A stretch of DNA of 5,226 nt from Bacteroidales bacterium. Its GTDB lineage: Bacteria; Bacteroidota; Bacteroidia; Bacteroidales; PUMT01. The notes below the pieces were generated by a model. The model had not been told where the DNA came from and ran no database searches. It saw nothing but the letters and a program-made list of their open reading frames with translations. This document shows, piece by piece, positions 1 to 5,226 of this stretch (position 1 is its first letter; each line of letters opens with the position of its first letter). The translations under genes and the position numbers were made by a program. The stretch lies in the NCBI GenBank assembly GCA_007119075.1, contig SKQJ01000090.1, forward strand, positions 1 through 5,226, in the 5' to 3' direction.

Positions 1-410
1 CTGAAATCATCGGCCAGTATGACGGTGTGCAGTGATTCCGGCATCGATTGCTTCAGTCTGCCGGCCATCCTGTCGGAAACGATAATAGCGCTTGCTTCCG
101 AGTGATGGAGAATTCCCTTGATTTCGCTTTCGCTGAAATCGGTCAAAATGGGCACAACTATGGCTCCCATATCCGTTATTGCCAGGTATGAAACTCCCCA
201 GTGGGGCATGTTCTGGCTAAGAATGGCAACCCTGTCCCCATATCTGATTTTCCTGGAGCCAAGCAGGCGGGAAATGTCCTTTGCCAGGGAATAGACTTCA
301 GAATATTTATAAGGGGTGCCGCCCACGAATGACATGGCGGTATTGTCGGGATAGCGCCGGTTGCTGTTCTCCAGCAATTCAGAAAGGGTATGCTTCAGGG
401 GTAGGTCCAT
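1..410 (-). CDS. Long-chain acyl-CoA synthetase (AMP-forming), N-terminal part, cut by window edge
   Basis: This is the start of an AMP-binding (ANL superfamily) fatty acid-CoA ligase. Such enzymes activate a carboxylic acid with ATP to an acyl-adenylate and pass it to coenzyme A, in the cytoplasm or at the inner membrane. Visible in the 136 codons present are the N-terminal helix and substrate-entry region (LSELLENSNRRYPDNTAMSF, residues 9-28), the GTPYKYSEVY strand (31-40), and the conserved core RYGDRVAILSQNMPHWG (57-72) followed by AITDMGAIVVPIL (77-89). These are typical of long-chain acyl-CoA ligases of Bacteroidota. The ATP-binding P-loop and catalytic lysine would lie beyond the left edge. 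The ATG at 410-408 is chosen because homology begins immediately after it. The leader has no Shine-Dalgarno sequence. A second ATG at 440 reads only four codons before TGA. The family is clear; chain-length preference cannot be told. Confidence 0.9.
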   Translation of the reverse strand, partial: MDLPLKHTLSELLENSNRRYPDNTAMSFVGGTPYKYSEVYSLAKDISRLLGSRKIRYGDRVAILSQNMPHWGVSYLAITDMGAIVVPILTDFSESEIKGILHHSEASAIIVSDRMAGRLKQSMPESLHTVILADDF

Positions 411-440
411 TGTTATTTGGAATTTTCAGGGTTGGTCCAT
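394..440. repeat. Imperfect direct repeat duplicating the acyl-CoA ligase start-codon region
   Basis: Plus-strand 394-410 and 425-440 are near copies, differing by one substitution and one missing base. On the minus strand the gene copy reads ATGGACCTACCCCTGAA and the upstream copy ATGGACCAACCCTGAA. The start codons are exactly 30 bp apart. Losing one C in the upstream copy turns its fifth codon into TGA, so it encodes only M-D-Q-P (440-426). Restoring the base would not join it in frame to the ligase, so a sequencing error hiding a longer N-terminus does not explain it. It may be a local duplication or a tiny upstream ORF affecting translation. Confidence 0.6.
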
Positions 441-498
441 TTGTTGTTATCTCAATGACAGCAAATATCGGTTTTTTTCGACAAAGTTGATCATGCCG

Positions 499-631
499 CT
501 CAATTCCCCGGGCAATTTCCAGCCGCAAACGGTCAATTCCTGAATATTCCCCGCTGACGCCGAAAGGCGTTAATGCTTCTCGATTCTCCGGGCAATTTCC
601 AGCCGCAAACGCTCAACCCCTGCATTTTCCC
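499..631. repeat. Two direct repeats of about 53 bp with an 80-bp period
   Basis: Copies at 499-551 and 579-631 match at 46 of 53 positions by hand count, including 24 identical bases in a row (508-531 and 588-611, beginning CCGGGCAATTTCC). Weaker similarity extends about 10 bases to the left. Read on the minus strand, both copies can encode nearly the same peptide: DRLRLEIARGIERH in the left copy and ERLRLEIARRIEKH followed by TAA in the right copy, with conservative differences. Because 80 is not a multiple of three, the two reading frames are not continuous. This could be a duplicated 3' end of a lost gene, or a repeated regulatory or genome-wide intergenic element. The function is unknown. 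Confidence 0.75.
555..572. other. Small hairpin with GAAA loop between the two direct repeats
   Basis: ACGCC (557-561) and GGCGT (566-570) pair around a GAAA loop. A G-T and a T-A pair can extend the stem to seven. On the minus strand the stem begins directly after the TAA that ends the repeat-encoded peptide, as a terminator might, but no T-run follows on either strand. It is therefore recorded as a structure, not called a terminator. Confidence 0.4.
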
Positions 632-727
632 TCCGTTGCCGTTTTTGATGATCAAATTGCAATCAGGTCTATTTTTTATAACGATATGGAATAATATTTG
701 TTTACTGGTTAGTAAGGTTAATTACAG

Positions 728-741
728 TTAAAATATTTTAA
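728..741. repeat. 14-bp perfect AT-only palindrome
   Basis: TTAAAATATTTTAA is a perfect inverted repeat, lying about 14 bp before the candidate -33 element of the promoter upstream of the DUF1573 gene. It could be a regulator binding site. In a stretch this AT-rich it could equally arise by chance. Confidence 0.3.
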
Positions 742-754
742 TTCCTTTGTTGAA

Positions 755-787
755 TTGTGGAAATAGCCGTGTCTATTGTTATATTTA
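755..787 (+). promoter_or_regulatory. Candidate Bacteroidota-type promoter for the DUF1573 gene
   Basis: TTG at 755-757 lies 22 bp before TATATTTA at 780-787, which matches seven of eight positions of the Bacteroidota -7 consensus TAnnTTTG. Transcription would begin in the mid-790s and leave a leader of about 80 nt before the ATG at 876. The spacing is slightly long and the surrounding sequence is AT-rich, so the call is tentative. Confidence 0.3.
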
Positions 788-875
788 TGCAACTTTTATT
801 TAGTGATGCCGTAAACTATTACCTTAAAGCAACCGTTATATATCGAAATAAAAACCAGGTTAAAAAAAAGAGAAT

Positions 876-1292
876 ATGCGATTTATAGTTGTGTTTCTGG
901 TATTTGCAGTATTTAGCTCCGCATCTGTGTTTTCCCAGGAAAACCAGGGGGCTCATATTGCGTTCGACCGTGAGCTTCATAATTACGGTGAGATTTCTGT
1001 CGACAGCATTCCCGATGGAAAAATCAGCTTTGCCGTATACAACCAGGGCAATCAACCTCTTGTCCTTACAAATGTGAGGGCCTGTTGCGGGACCAGGGTA
1101 AATGATTATACAAAAAAGCCCATTGCTCCAGGCGAAAGCGGATTCGTTGAAGTACAGTTCAGGATCGTCCCCCAGCCTCATACGATCAGGCGCACGGTGA
1201 CAATCCAGTCTAATGCCGCAAACCGGCAGACTTCCATACTGAGGATCCAGGGACAGGTTGTTGAACAGGAAGGTGACCTTACGGTCCAGTGA
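876..1292 (+). CDS. Secreted DUF1573 domain protein
   Basis: This 138-residue protein has a Sec signal peptide: MRFIV, a hydrophobic stretch to about residue 18, and a probable signal peptidase I site after VFS (S20/Q21). The rest is one DUF1573 domain, an immunoglobulin-like beta fold common in Bacteroidota exported proteins. Diagnostic stretches are HNYGEI (35-40), FAVYNQGNQPLVLTNVRA (52-69), IAPGESGFVEVQF (83-95), RTVTIQSNA (106-114) and the closing LRIQGQV. Most family members have SCGCT after NVRA; this one has CCGTR (70-74), so the second conserved cysteine is lost and a neighbouring one gained. There is no lipobox, so it is probably periplasmic and soluble. The molecular role of the family is not established. 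The ATG follows an A-rich leader (AAAAAAAAGAGAAT) without a strong Shine-Dalgarno sequence, as is usual in this phylum. It converges on the reductase gene with only 12 bp between the stop codons. Confidence 0.88.
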   Translation: MRFIVVFLVFAVFSSASVFSQENQGAHIAFDRELHNYGEISVDSIPDGKISFAVYNQGNQPLVLTNVRACCGTRVNDYTKKPIAPGESGFVEVQFRIVPQPHTIRRTVTIQSNAANRQTSILRIQGQVVEQEGDLTVQ

Positions 1293-1304
1293 GGTGCTGT
1301 TCCT

Positions 1305-2303
1305 CTAATTGGTTCTGTGGTCTTTTTCCTCTGCCGGTTTATTGTCCAGGATCTGCTCTATCCGTTCCATCACTTCGCTATCCAGTAACGGCACGGCCTT
1401 CAGTGCCTTCATGTTTTCATTGACCTGTTCAGGCTTTGAAGCCCCGGTAATCACCGAGCTTACAGCCGGATTCCTGAGGCACCATGCTATTGCCATCTGC
1501 GAAAGGCTTATATCCAGCTGCTCCGCAACCTTATTCAGATTTTTTGTTTTTTCAATCCTTTCCCTCCCTTCCTGTGATTCGGCACGCTTTCGCAACCAGT
1601 CATACTTGCTCAGTGCAAGGCGGCTGTCGTCCGGGATGCCCGATGCATACTTGTTCGTGAGGATCCCGGAAGCAAGGGGGCTGAATATCGTGGTCCCGAG
1701 CCCGATTTCGCTGTACAGCGGCTGGTATTCGGTTTCCACCCGGTGCCGCCGGAACATGTTGTATTCGGGTTGTTCCATCAGGGGAGGAATCAGGCTATTC
1801 TGCCTGGCAAAATGCCAGGCATCTTTGATCCGGGCGGCGCTCCACTCGCTGGTTCCCCAGTAGAAGGCCTTTCCCTGGCTGATAAGAAGGTTCATTGCCC
1901 TTACAGTTTCTTCGACCGGTGTGAATTTATCGGGGCGGTGGCAAAAGATAAGGTCTACATATTCAACTTGCAGCCGCTTCAGGGATGCGTTTGCGCCTTC
2001 GATAATGTGTTTAATTGACAAGCCCTGATCGTTCGGCCCGTCGCCTCCCCAGAAAATCTTGGTTGAAAGCACCAGTTCGCTTCTTTTCCATCCTGTTTTC
2101 CTGAGAACTTTTCCCATGATGGTCTCGGCCAGTCCCCCGGCATATTCTTCGGCATTGTCAAAGAAATTTACCCCGTGATCGTATGCCGCGGCCATGAGCT
2201 TTTGCGCCCGTTCCGTGTCCGCCTGGTTACCAAAGGTAACCCACGCGCCAAATGAAAGTGCAGAGACTTTAAGTCCCGATCGCCCCAAAAACCTGTATTC
2301 CAT
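1305..2303 (-). CDS. Aldo/keto reductase, Kv channel beta-subunit-like
   Basis: A full-length 332-residue NADPH-dependent aldo/keto reductase with a TIM-barrel fold, expected in the cytoplasm. The family reduces aldehydes and ketones such as methylglyoxal. The opening YRFLGRSGLKVSALSFGAW (3-21) is typical. The catalytic tetrad is visible as D49 and Y54 (FFDNAEEYAGG), K82 (STK) and H122 (FCHRPD). Cofactor-binding signatures include YWGTSEWS (148-155), FSPLASGILTNKY (207-219), AIAWCLRNPAVSSVITGAS (271-289) and EQVNEN (292-297). The protein follows eukaryotic Kv-beta subunits (AKR6 group) closely to the C-terminus (DNKPAEEKDHR), but has His where Kv-beta has Asn at the fourth catalytic position, so full reductase activity is expected. 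E. coli YghZ (AKR14) is the other close group. The ATG at 2303 is the natural start, with an A-rich leader. It is divergent from two cation antiporters. The physiological substrate is unknown. Confidence 0.92.
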   Translation of the reverse strand: MEYRFLGRSGLKVSALSFGAWVTFGNQADTERAQKLMAAAYDHGVNFFDNAEEYAGGLAETIMGKVLRKTGWKRSELVLSTKIFWGGDGPNDQGLSIKHIIEGANASLKRLQVEYVDLIFCHRPDKFTPVEETVRAMNLLISQGKAFYWGTSEWSAARIKDAWHFARQNSLIPPLMEQPEYNMFRRHRVETEYQPLYSEIGLGTTIFSPLASGILTNKYASGIPDDSRLALSKYDWLRKRAESQEGRERIEKTKNLNKVAEQLDISLSQMAIAWCLRNPAVSSVITGASKPEQVNENMKALKAVPLLDSEVMERIEQILDNKPAEEKDHRTN

Positions 2304-2367
2304 TACTGAATGATTTTTTAATTATCCTCACCGGGAAATTTTTATGCCGGAAATCTCTCCCGTTCCT

Positions 2368-2398
2368 TAAAGATAACCCAAACGGACAGAATTTACAA
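2368..2398 (-). promoter_or_regulatory. Candidate promoter for the aldo/keto reductase gene
   Basis: On the minus strand TTG (2398-2396, within TGTTG) is followed after exactly 20 bp by TATCTTTA (2375-2368). This matches seven of eight positions of the Bacteroidota -7 motif TAnnTTTG at the expected spacing. The start would lie near 2360, giving a leader of about 57 nt before the ATG at 2303. Confidence 0.4.
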
Positions 2399-2530
2399 CA
2401 GGGGGCCAGGGATATTAAGGGAAAAAGTGATTATGGCTATCCTTACCACCAGGTTTCTGACTGCGGGCCAGAGATAGTTATGCAGGATCGGCCATGCATC
2501 TTTCCCCAATTCCCGGATGGGCTGTTTCAA
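2393..2530 (-). CDS. Possible small protein of 45 codons, TTG start, doubtful
   Basis: On the minus strand a frame open after a TGA at about 2542-2540 could start at TTG 2530 and runs to TAA at 2395-2393. Its product begins KQPIRELGKDAWPILHNY after the start residue and continues with a hydrophobic run (VRNLVVRIAIITFSLNI) that could form a membrane or amphipathic helix. The composition is protein-like for a non-coding stretch: several Trp/Pro residues, a charged first half and an apolar second half. Against it, there is no ATG or GTG start, GGAG lies 13 nt upstream (too far from the TTG), and the candidate reductase promoter overlaps its stop codon. No family is recognised. It may be a gene remnant or chance. 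Confidence 0.18.
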   Translation of the reverse strand: MKQPIRELGKDAWPILHNYLWPAVRNLVVRIAIITFSLNIPGPLL

Positions 2531-2584
2531 TATTATTTTTCAGCTCCAAAGTAAATTGGAAGCGGAATTCAGGGAGTAATCAAT

Positions 2585-2592
2585 TATTTTTG
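2585..2592 (+). promoter_or_regulatory. Exact TAnnTTTG -7 motif abutting the antiporter start
   Basis: TATTTTTG matches the Bacteroidota -7 consensus at every fixed position and ends six bases before the ATG at 2599. If used, transcription would begin at or next to the start codon and give a leaderless mRNA. The nearest upstream TTG (2556-2558) is 26 bp away, longer than usual, which weakens the call. A weaker seven-of-eight match, TATTTTTC, lies at 2534-2541. Confidence 0.3.
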
Positions 2593-2598
2593 TAAATA

Positions 2599-4287
2599 AT
2601 GGATATAATCGACAATCCTTTTTTTGAACTGGCGGCAATATTGATAATCGCATCGGTGGTGGGCCTTGTGGGGCGGATGCTCAAGCAGCCGCTGATTGTA
2701 GCATTCATTGGGGTTGGTATACTGGTAGGGCCATGGGGGCTGGATCTTCTTGAATCCATTGAACAGGTCCATCTGCTTGCAGAGCTGGGAATTGCCATCC
2801 TGTTGTTCGTTATCGGATTAAAGCTTGACGTCAAGCTGATCAGATCTACCGGAAAGGTAGCCCTTCTCACCGGTCTGGGCCAGGTCATATTTACTTCGTT
2901 TTTCGGGTATCTCATAGCAATAGCCCTTGGCTTTACGGTGATAACAGCCCTGTATGTTGCCGTTGCGCTTACCTTTTCCAGCACCATCATAATTGTCAAG
3001 CTTCTTTCAGACAAAAAGGAGATTGATTCGCTGCACGGGCAAATTTCCATAGGTTTTTTGATCGTTCAGGATATTGTCGTAGTCCTTGTCATGATATTCC
3101 TTTCGGCGATAGGAACCGAAACAGCAGCCAGTCCTGCATACGACGTAGCGCTTGTAATGTTGAAAGGTGTGGCAGCCCTGGGAGTGATCGGGCTTATGAT
3201 GCGTTTTGTGCTGCCGCCGGTGGTAAGGACGATGGTCCATTCCCCGGAGCTGCTGATACTTTTCTCTATCAGCTGGGCGCTTCTGCTGGCTGCGGCCGGC
3301 GATTACCTGGGGTTCAGCAAGGAGGTAGGGGCCTTTCTCGCCGGAGTTTCACTTGCATCTACCGATTACAGGGAACTCATAAGCGGCAAACTCACTACTC
3401 TAAGGGATTTTCTCCTTCTTTTCTTTTTCGTCACCCTCGGAGCCGGCCTGGATCTTTCTCTTATAGGCGATCAGATCAGGCCCGCACTTATTTTTTCCTT
3501 TTTCGTTCTCATAGGCAATCCCCTGATTGTGCTTGTAATTATGGGACTGATGGGGTACAAAAAACGGACATCCTTCCTTGCCGGCCTTGCAGTAGCCCAG
3601 ATCAGCGAATTTTCGCTTATACTCGCAGCCCTCGGTCTTTCCATAGGCCATATCGATGAAGAGACCATGGGGCTGATCACCCTGGTAGGCCTGATCACTA
3701 TCGGATTGTCGACCTATATGATACTTTATTCCCATCAGATATTCGAAACTATTTCCCCGTTCCTGGAGGTGTTTGAGAAAAAGGATCCGCATCGTGAATT
3801 GAAAAGCAGGCAGATGGGAAAAGCCGATTACGATGTAATTGTATTTGGCCTGGGACGGTACGGAAACAACATAGCAAAAAGCCTTGAACGAACCGGCCGC
3901 AATGTTATGGGCGTAGATTTCGACCCGGGGGCGGTCAATAAATGGACTGAAAAAGGAAGGATGGCCCAGCTGGGTGATGCCGAAGACCCTGATCTTCCGG
4001 AAATGCTGCCCATTGCCAACGCAAAGGTAATCATAAGCACCCTTCCCGATTACACGATCAATCTATACCTGCTTAAAATGCTCAAGCACCATAAATTCCA
4101 GGGAAGGATAGTCCTTACGCAGCATAGCGCCGACCATGCACAGGAACTCGTGGAGGCGGGCGCCCATTTGATACTTTACCCTTTTGTTGATGCGGTAGGA
4201 AGCAGTTTCGTATCCAAACTTGAAGAATGCTTTACCAAACATGAGGAGAATGTGGGAAACAGCAAGAAGCCTCTGAGCAGGGCCTGA
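2599..4287 (+). CDS. CPA2 (Kef-type) monovalent cation:proton antiporter with RCK domain
   Basis: A 562-residue inner-membrane protein with about twelve hydrophobic segments (roughly residues 7-380), a short charged linker, and a C-terminal RCK/TrkA-N Rossmann domain (about 411-535). It should exchange K+ or Na+ for H+. Family marks include PLIVAFIGVGILVGP (31-45), LAELGIAILLFVIGL (60-74), the SST turn (127-129), the Kef-type Gln-Asp pair in the transport helix (Q157-D158), KEVGAFLAGVSLA (241-253) and AQISEFSLI (333-341). The RCK domain shows GLGRYG (417-422), an acidic ribose-binding position (VDFD, D440) and GDAED (459-463), so it probably senses NAD(H), NADP(H) or another nucleotide. There is no TrkA-C domain, and E. 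coli Kef proteins are somewhat longer. The loop after ASTDYR (253-258) is ELISGKLTTLRD, not the glutathione-gating HALESDIEP of KefC. Ion selectivity is not settled by sequence. It is the first gene of a likely two-gene operon. Confidence 0.92.
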   Translation: MDIIDNPFFELAAILIIASVVGLVGRMLKQPLIVAFIGVGILVGPWGLDLLESIEQVHLLAELGIAILLFVIGLKLDVKLIRSTGKVALLTGLGQVIFTSFFGYLIAIALGFTVITALYVAVALTFSSTIIIVKLLSDKKEIDSLHGQISIGFLIVQDIVVVLVMIFLSAIGTETAASPAYDVALVMLKGVAALGVIGLMMRFVLPPVVRTMVHSPELLILFSISWALLLAAAGDYLGFSKEVGAFLAGVSLASTDYRELISGKLTTLRDFLLLFFFVTLGAGLDLSLIGDQIRPALIFSFFVLIGNPLIVLVIMGLMGYKKRTSFLAGLAVAQISEFSLILAALGLSIGHIDEETMGLITLVGLITIGLSTYMILYSHQIFETISPFLEVFEKKDPHRELKSRQMGKADYDVIVFGLGRYGNNIAKSLERTGRNVMGVDFDPGAVNKWTEKGRMAQLGDAEDPDLPEMLPIANAKVIISTLPDYTINLYLLKMLKHHKFQGRIVLTQHSADHAQELVEAGAHLILYPFVDAVGSSFVSKLEECFTKHEENVGNSKKPLSRA

Positions 4288-4317
4288 CCCGGCAAACCTT
4301 CATGGTATTTCATGCAG

Positions 4318-4332
4318 GGTCCCGCCTGGACC
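4318..4332 (+). other. Small hairpin in the spacer between the two antiporter genes
   Basis: GGTCC (4318-4322) and GGACC (4328-4332) can pair around a five-base loop, ending 16 bases before the downstream ATG. There is no T-run, so it is not a rho-independent terminator. It might affect translation of the second gene, or be chance. Confidence 0.25.
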
Positions 4333-4348
4333 ATGAGATTAATGACAG

Positions 4349-5226
4349 ATGGATCTGACAATTGAAAATATTCTGCTAATCGGCTCGCTGCTTCTTTTTG
4401 TCAGCATAATTGCCGGCAAGGCCTCCTTCAGTTTCGGAGTTCCCACTCTGATCCTTTTTCTGGCTATCGGGATGATAGCCGGTGCCGACGGCCTGGGCCT
4501 TTATTTTGACGATCCCCACATAGCCCAGCTGATCGGCATAGTCTCGCTCAATTTTATACTTTTTTCCGGGGGACTGGATACCGACTGGAAATCGGTCAGG
4601 CCGATTCTCTGGCAGGGTGTATCGCTTTCATCACTGGGAGTGCTGCTCACGGCAGTTACCCTTGGTGTTTTCGTATGGGCTGTTACCGATTTTACAATAT
4701 ATGAAGGGCTGCTGCTGGGATCAATAGTTTCTTCTACCGACGCCGCCGCAGTATTCTCGATTCTGCGATCCAGGAACCTGGCCCTGAAAAGTCAGCTTCG
4801 CCCCACCCTGGAGATGGAAAGCGGCAGCAATGACCCGATGGCATATGTTCTCACAGTCGGATGCCTCGGCCTGGTTGTAAATCAGCAGATGGACCTTCTG
4901 TCGCTCATCCCGTTCTTTTTGCAGCAAATGGCTATTGGCGCCGTAGGAGGAATTTTTTTCGGAAAAATCAGCATCTTTATTATCAACAAGATCAAGCTTG
5001 ACTTCGAAGGCCTTTATCCGGTCCTGGTGATCGCCCTGATGTTTATAACTTTTTCCACTACCGATTTTGTCGGGGGCAACGGATTTCTTGCAATCTACCT
5101 CTGCGCTGTTTATCTGGGCAATCAGGATTTCATCCATAAGAGATCTATTTTAAGGGTTTTTGACGGACTGGCATGGTTGATGCAGATAGTGCTGTTCCTT
5201 ACGCTCGGTCTGCTTGTTTTTCCAAC
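4349..5226 (+). CDS. CPA1 (NhaP/CvrA-type) potassium or sodium:proton antiporter, C-terminus beyond the window
   Basis: The frame is open from the ATG at 4349 to the right edge (292 codons plus two bases). It encodes the membrane domain of a CPA1 cation:proton antiporter of the NhaP2/CvrA branch. Seen are FGVPTLILFLAIGMIAGADG (29-48), LNFILFSGGLDTDW (67-80), the transport-core motif SSTDAAAVFSILR (128-140) and EMESGSNDPMAY (155-166). The last holds the Asn-Asp pair (N161-D162) that marks electroneutral CPA1 exchangers. Also present are GLYPVLVIALMF (221-232) and GGNGFLAIYLCAVYLGN (242-258). The start is fixed by an in-frame TGA only one codon upstream (4343-4345). It lies 61 bp after the CPA2 gene with no terminator between, so cotranscription is likely. 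Related proteins often end in a TrkA-C nucleotide-sensing domain; whether this one does cannot be seen. K+ versus Na+ specificity is undecided. Confidence 0.92.
   Translation, partial: MDLTIENILLIGSLLLFVSIIAGKASFSFGVPTLILFLAIGMIAGADGLGLYFDDPHIAQLIGIVSLNFILFSGGLDTDWKSVRPILWQGVSLSSLGVLLTAVTLGVFVWAVTDFTIYEGLLLGSIVSSTDAAAVFSILRSRNLALKSQLRPTLEMESGSNDPMAYVLTVGCLGLVVNQQMDLLSLIPFFLQQMAIGAVGGIFFGKISIFIINKIKLDFEGLYPVLVIALMFITFSTTDFVGGNGFLAIYLCAVYLGNQDFIHKRSILRVFDGLAWLMQIVLFLTLGLLVFP

Larger units (their letters stand above)
411..875. other. 465-bp intergenic region between divergent acyl-CoA ligase and DUF1573 genes
   Basis: No convincing protein gene was found here on either strand. From left to right it holds the upstream half of the start-region duplication, a pair of 80-bp-spaced direct repeats with a hairpin between them, and then roughly 230 bp of markedly AT-rich sequence with a palindrome and a candidate promoter for the gene at 876. 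The ORFs at 281-490 and 361-543 on the plus strand overlap the ligase antisense and have low-complexity, non-homologous products, so they are treated as chance. Confidence 0.7.

Noticed and set aside
426..440. Upstream ATG at 440 as the true ligase start, broken by a sequencing error
   Set aside because: It meets a TGA after four codons, and adding back the missing base puts it out of frame with the ligase, whose homology starts at the downstream ATG.
499..631. CRISPR array reading of the 80-bp-spaced repeats
   Set aside because: Only two copies exist, they differ at seven of 53 positions, the 27-bp spacer holds a hairpin, and no cas genes are nearby.
819..1181. 120-codon minus-strand ORF opposite the DUF1573 gene
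   Set aside because: It is antisense to a gene with a clear signal peptide and domain; its product has no recognisable motif and is rich in His, Tyr and Cys, as expected of a shadow frame.
1291..1305. Bidirectional terminator between the convergent DUF1573 and reductase genes
   Set aside because: Only a four-base stem (GAGG/CCTC) can form, with no T-run on either strand, so no terminator can be supported.
1309..1863. 184-codon plus-strand ORF within the reductase region
   Set aside because: It is antisense to the aldo/keto reductase, which has full-length family similarity and all catalytic residues; the plus-strand product looks like a shadow frame.
4333..4344. ATG at 4333 or 4342 as the CPA1 antiporter start
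   Set aside because: Both are out of frame with the antiporter; the in-frame TGA at 4343-4345 forces a start at 4349 or later, and the N-terminus MDLTIENILL fits the family.
4721..5137. 138-codon minus-strand ORF near the right end
   Set aside because: It is antisense to the CPA1 antiporter, whose open frame carries strong family motifs; the minus-strand product is a shadow.

Overview
The window reads as chromosomal DNA from a member of the Bacteroidota, probably a Bacteroidales-like anaerobe or environmental relative. This rests on the protein families (a Bacteroidota-style long-chain acyl-CoA ligase N-terminus and an exported DUF1573 protein), on start codons preceded by A/T-rich leaders with no clear Shine-Dalgarno sequence, and on candidate promoters of the TTG / TAnnTTTG type. 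It is inference from the sequence; no database was searched.

Layout: (1) 1-410, minus strand: the N-terminal 136 codons of an AMP-forming long-chain acyl-CoA synthetase, running off the left edge. (2) 411-875: a gene-poor stretch holding a near-duplicate of the synthetase start region (394-440), two ~53-bp direct repeats exactly 80 bp apart (499-631) with a small GAAA-loop hairpin between them, then an AT-rich segment with a 14-bp palindrome and a candidate promoter. (3) 876-1292, plus strand: a small secreted DUF1573 protein. (4) 1305-2303, minus strand: an aldo/keto reductase of the Kv-beta-like group, convergent with the DUF1573 gene and only 12 bp away. (5) 2304-2598: a divergent intergenic region with a candidate promoter in each direction and a possible 45-codon small ORF. 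(6) 2599-4287, plus strand: a CPA2 (Kef-type) monovalent cation:proton antiporter with a C-terminal RCK/TrkA-N nucleotide-binding domain. (7) 4349-5226, plus strand: a CPA1 (NhaP/CvrA-type) antiporter, cut by the right edge.

The two antiporters lie 61 bp apart on the same strand and probably form an operon for K+ or Na+/H+ exchange, covering pH, osmotic and electrophile stress. The divergent reductase resembles the NADPH-binding beta subunit of eukaryotic K+ channels along its whole length. That makes a functional link between a nicotinamide-cofactor enzyme and an RCK-gated cation transporter a reasonable but untested idea. The Kef-like protein lacks the acidic HALESDIEP-type loop that underlies glutathione control in E. 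coli KefC, so any redox control would have to work differently. No mobile element, CRISPR array, tRNA or rRNA was seen.
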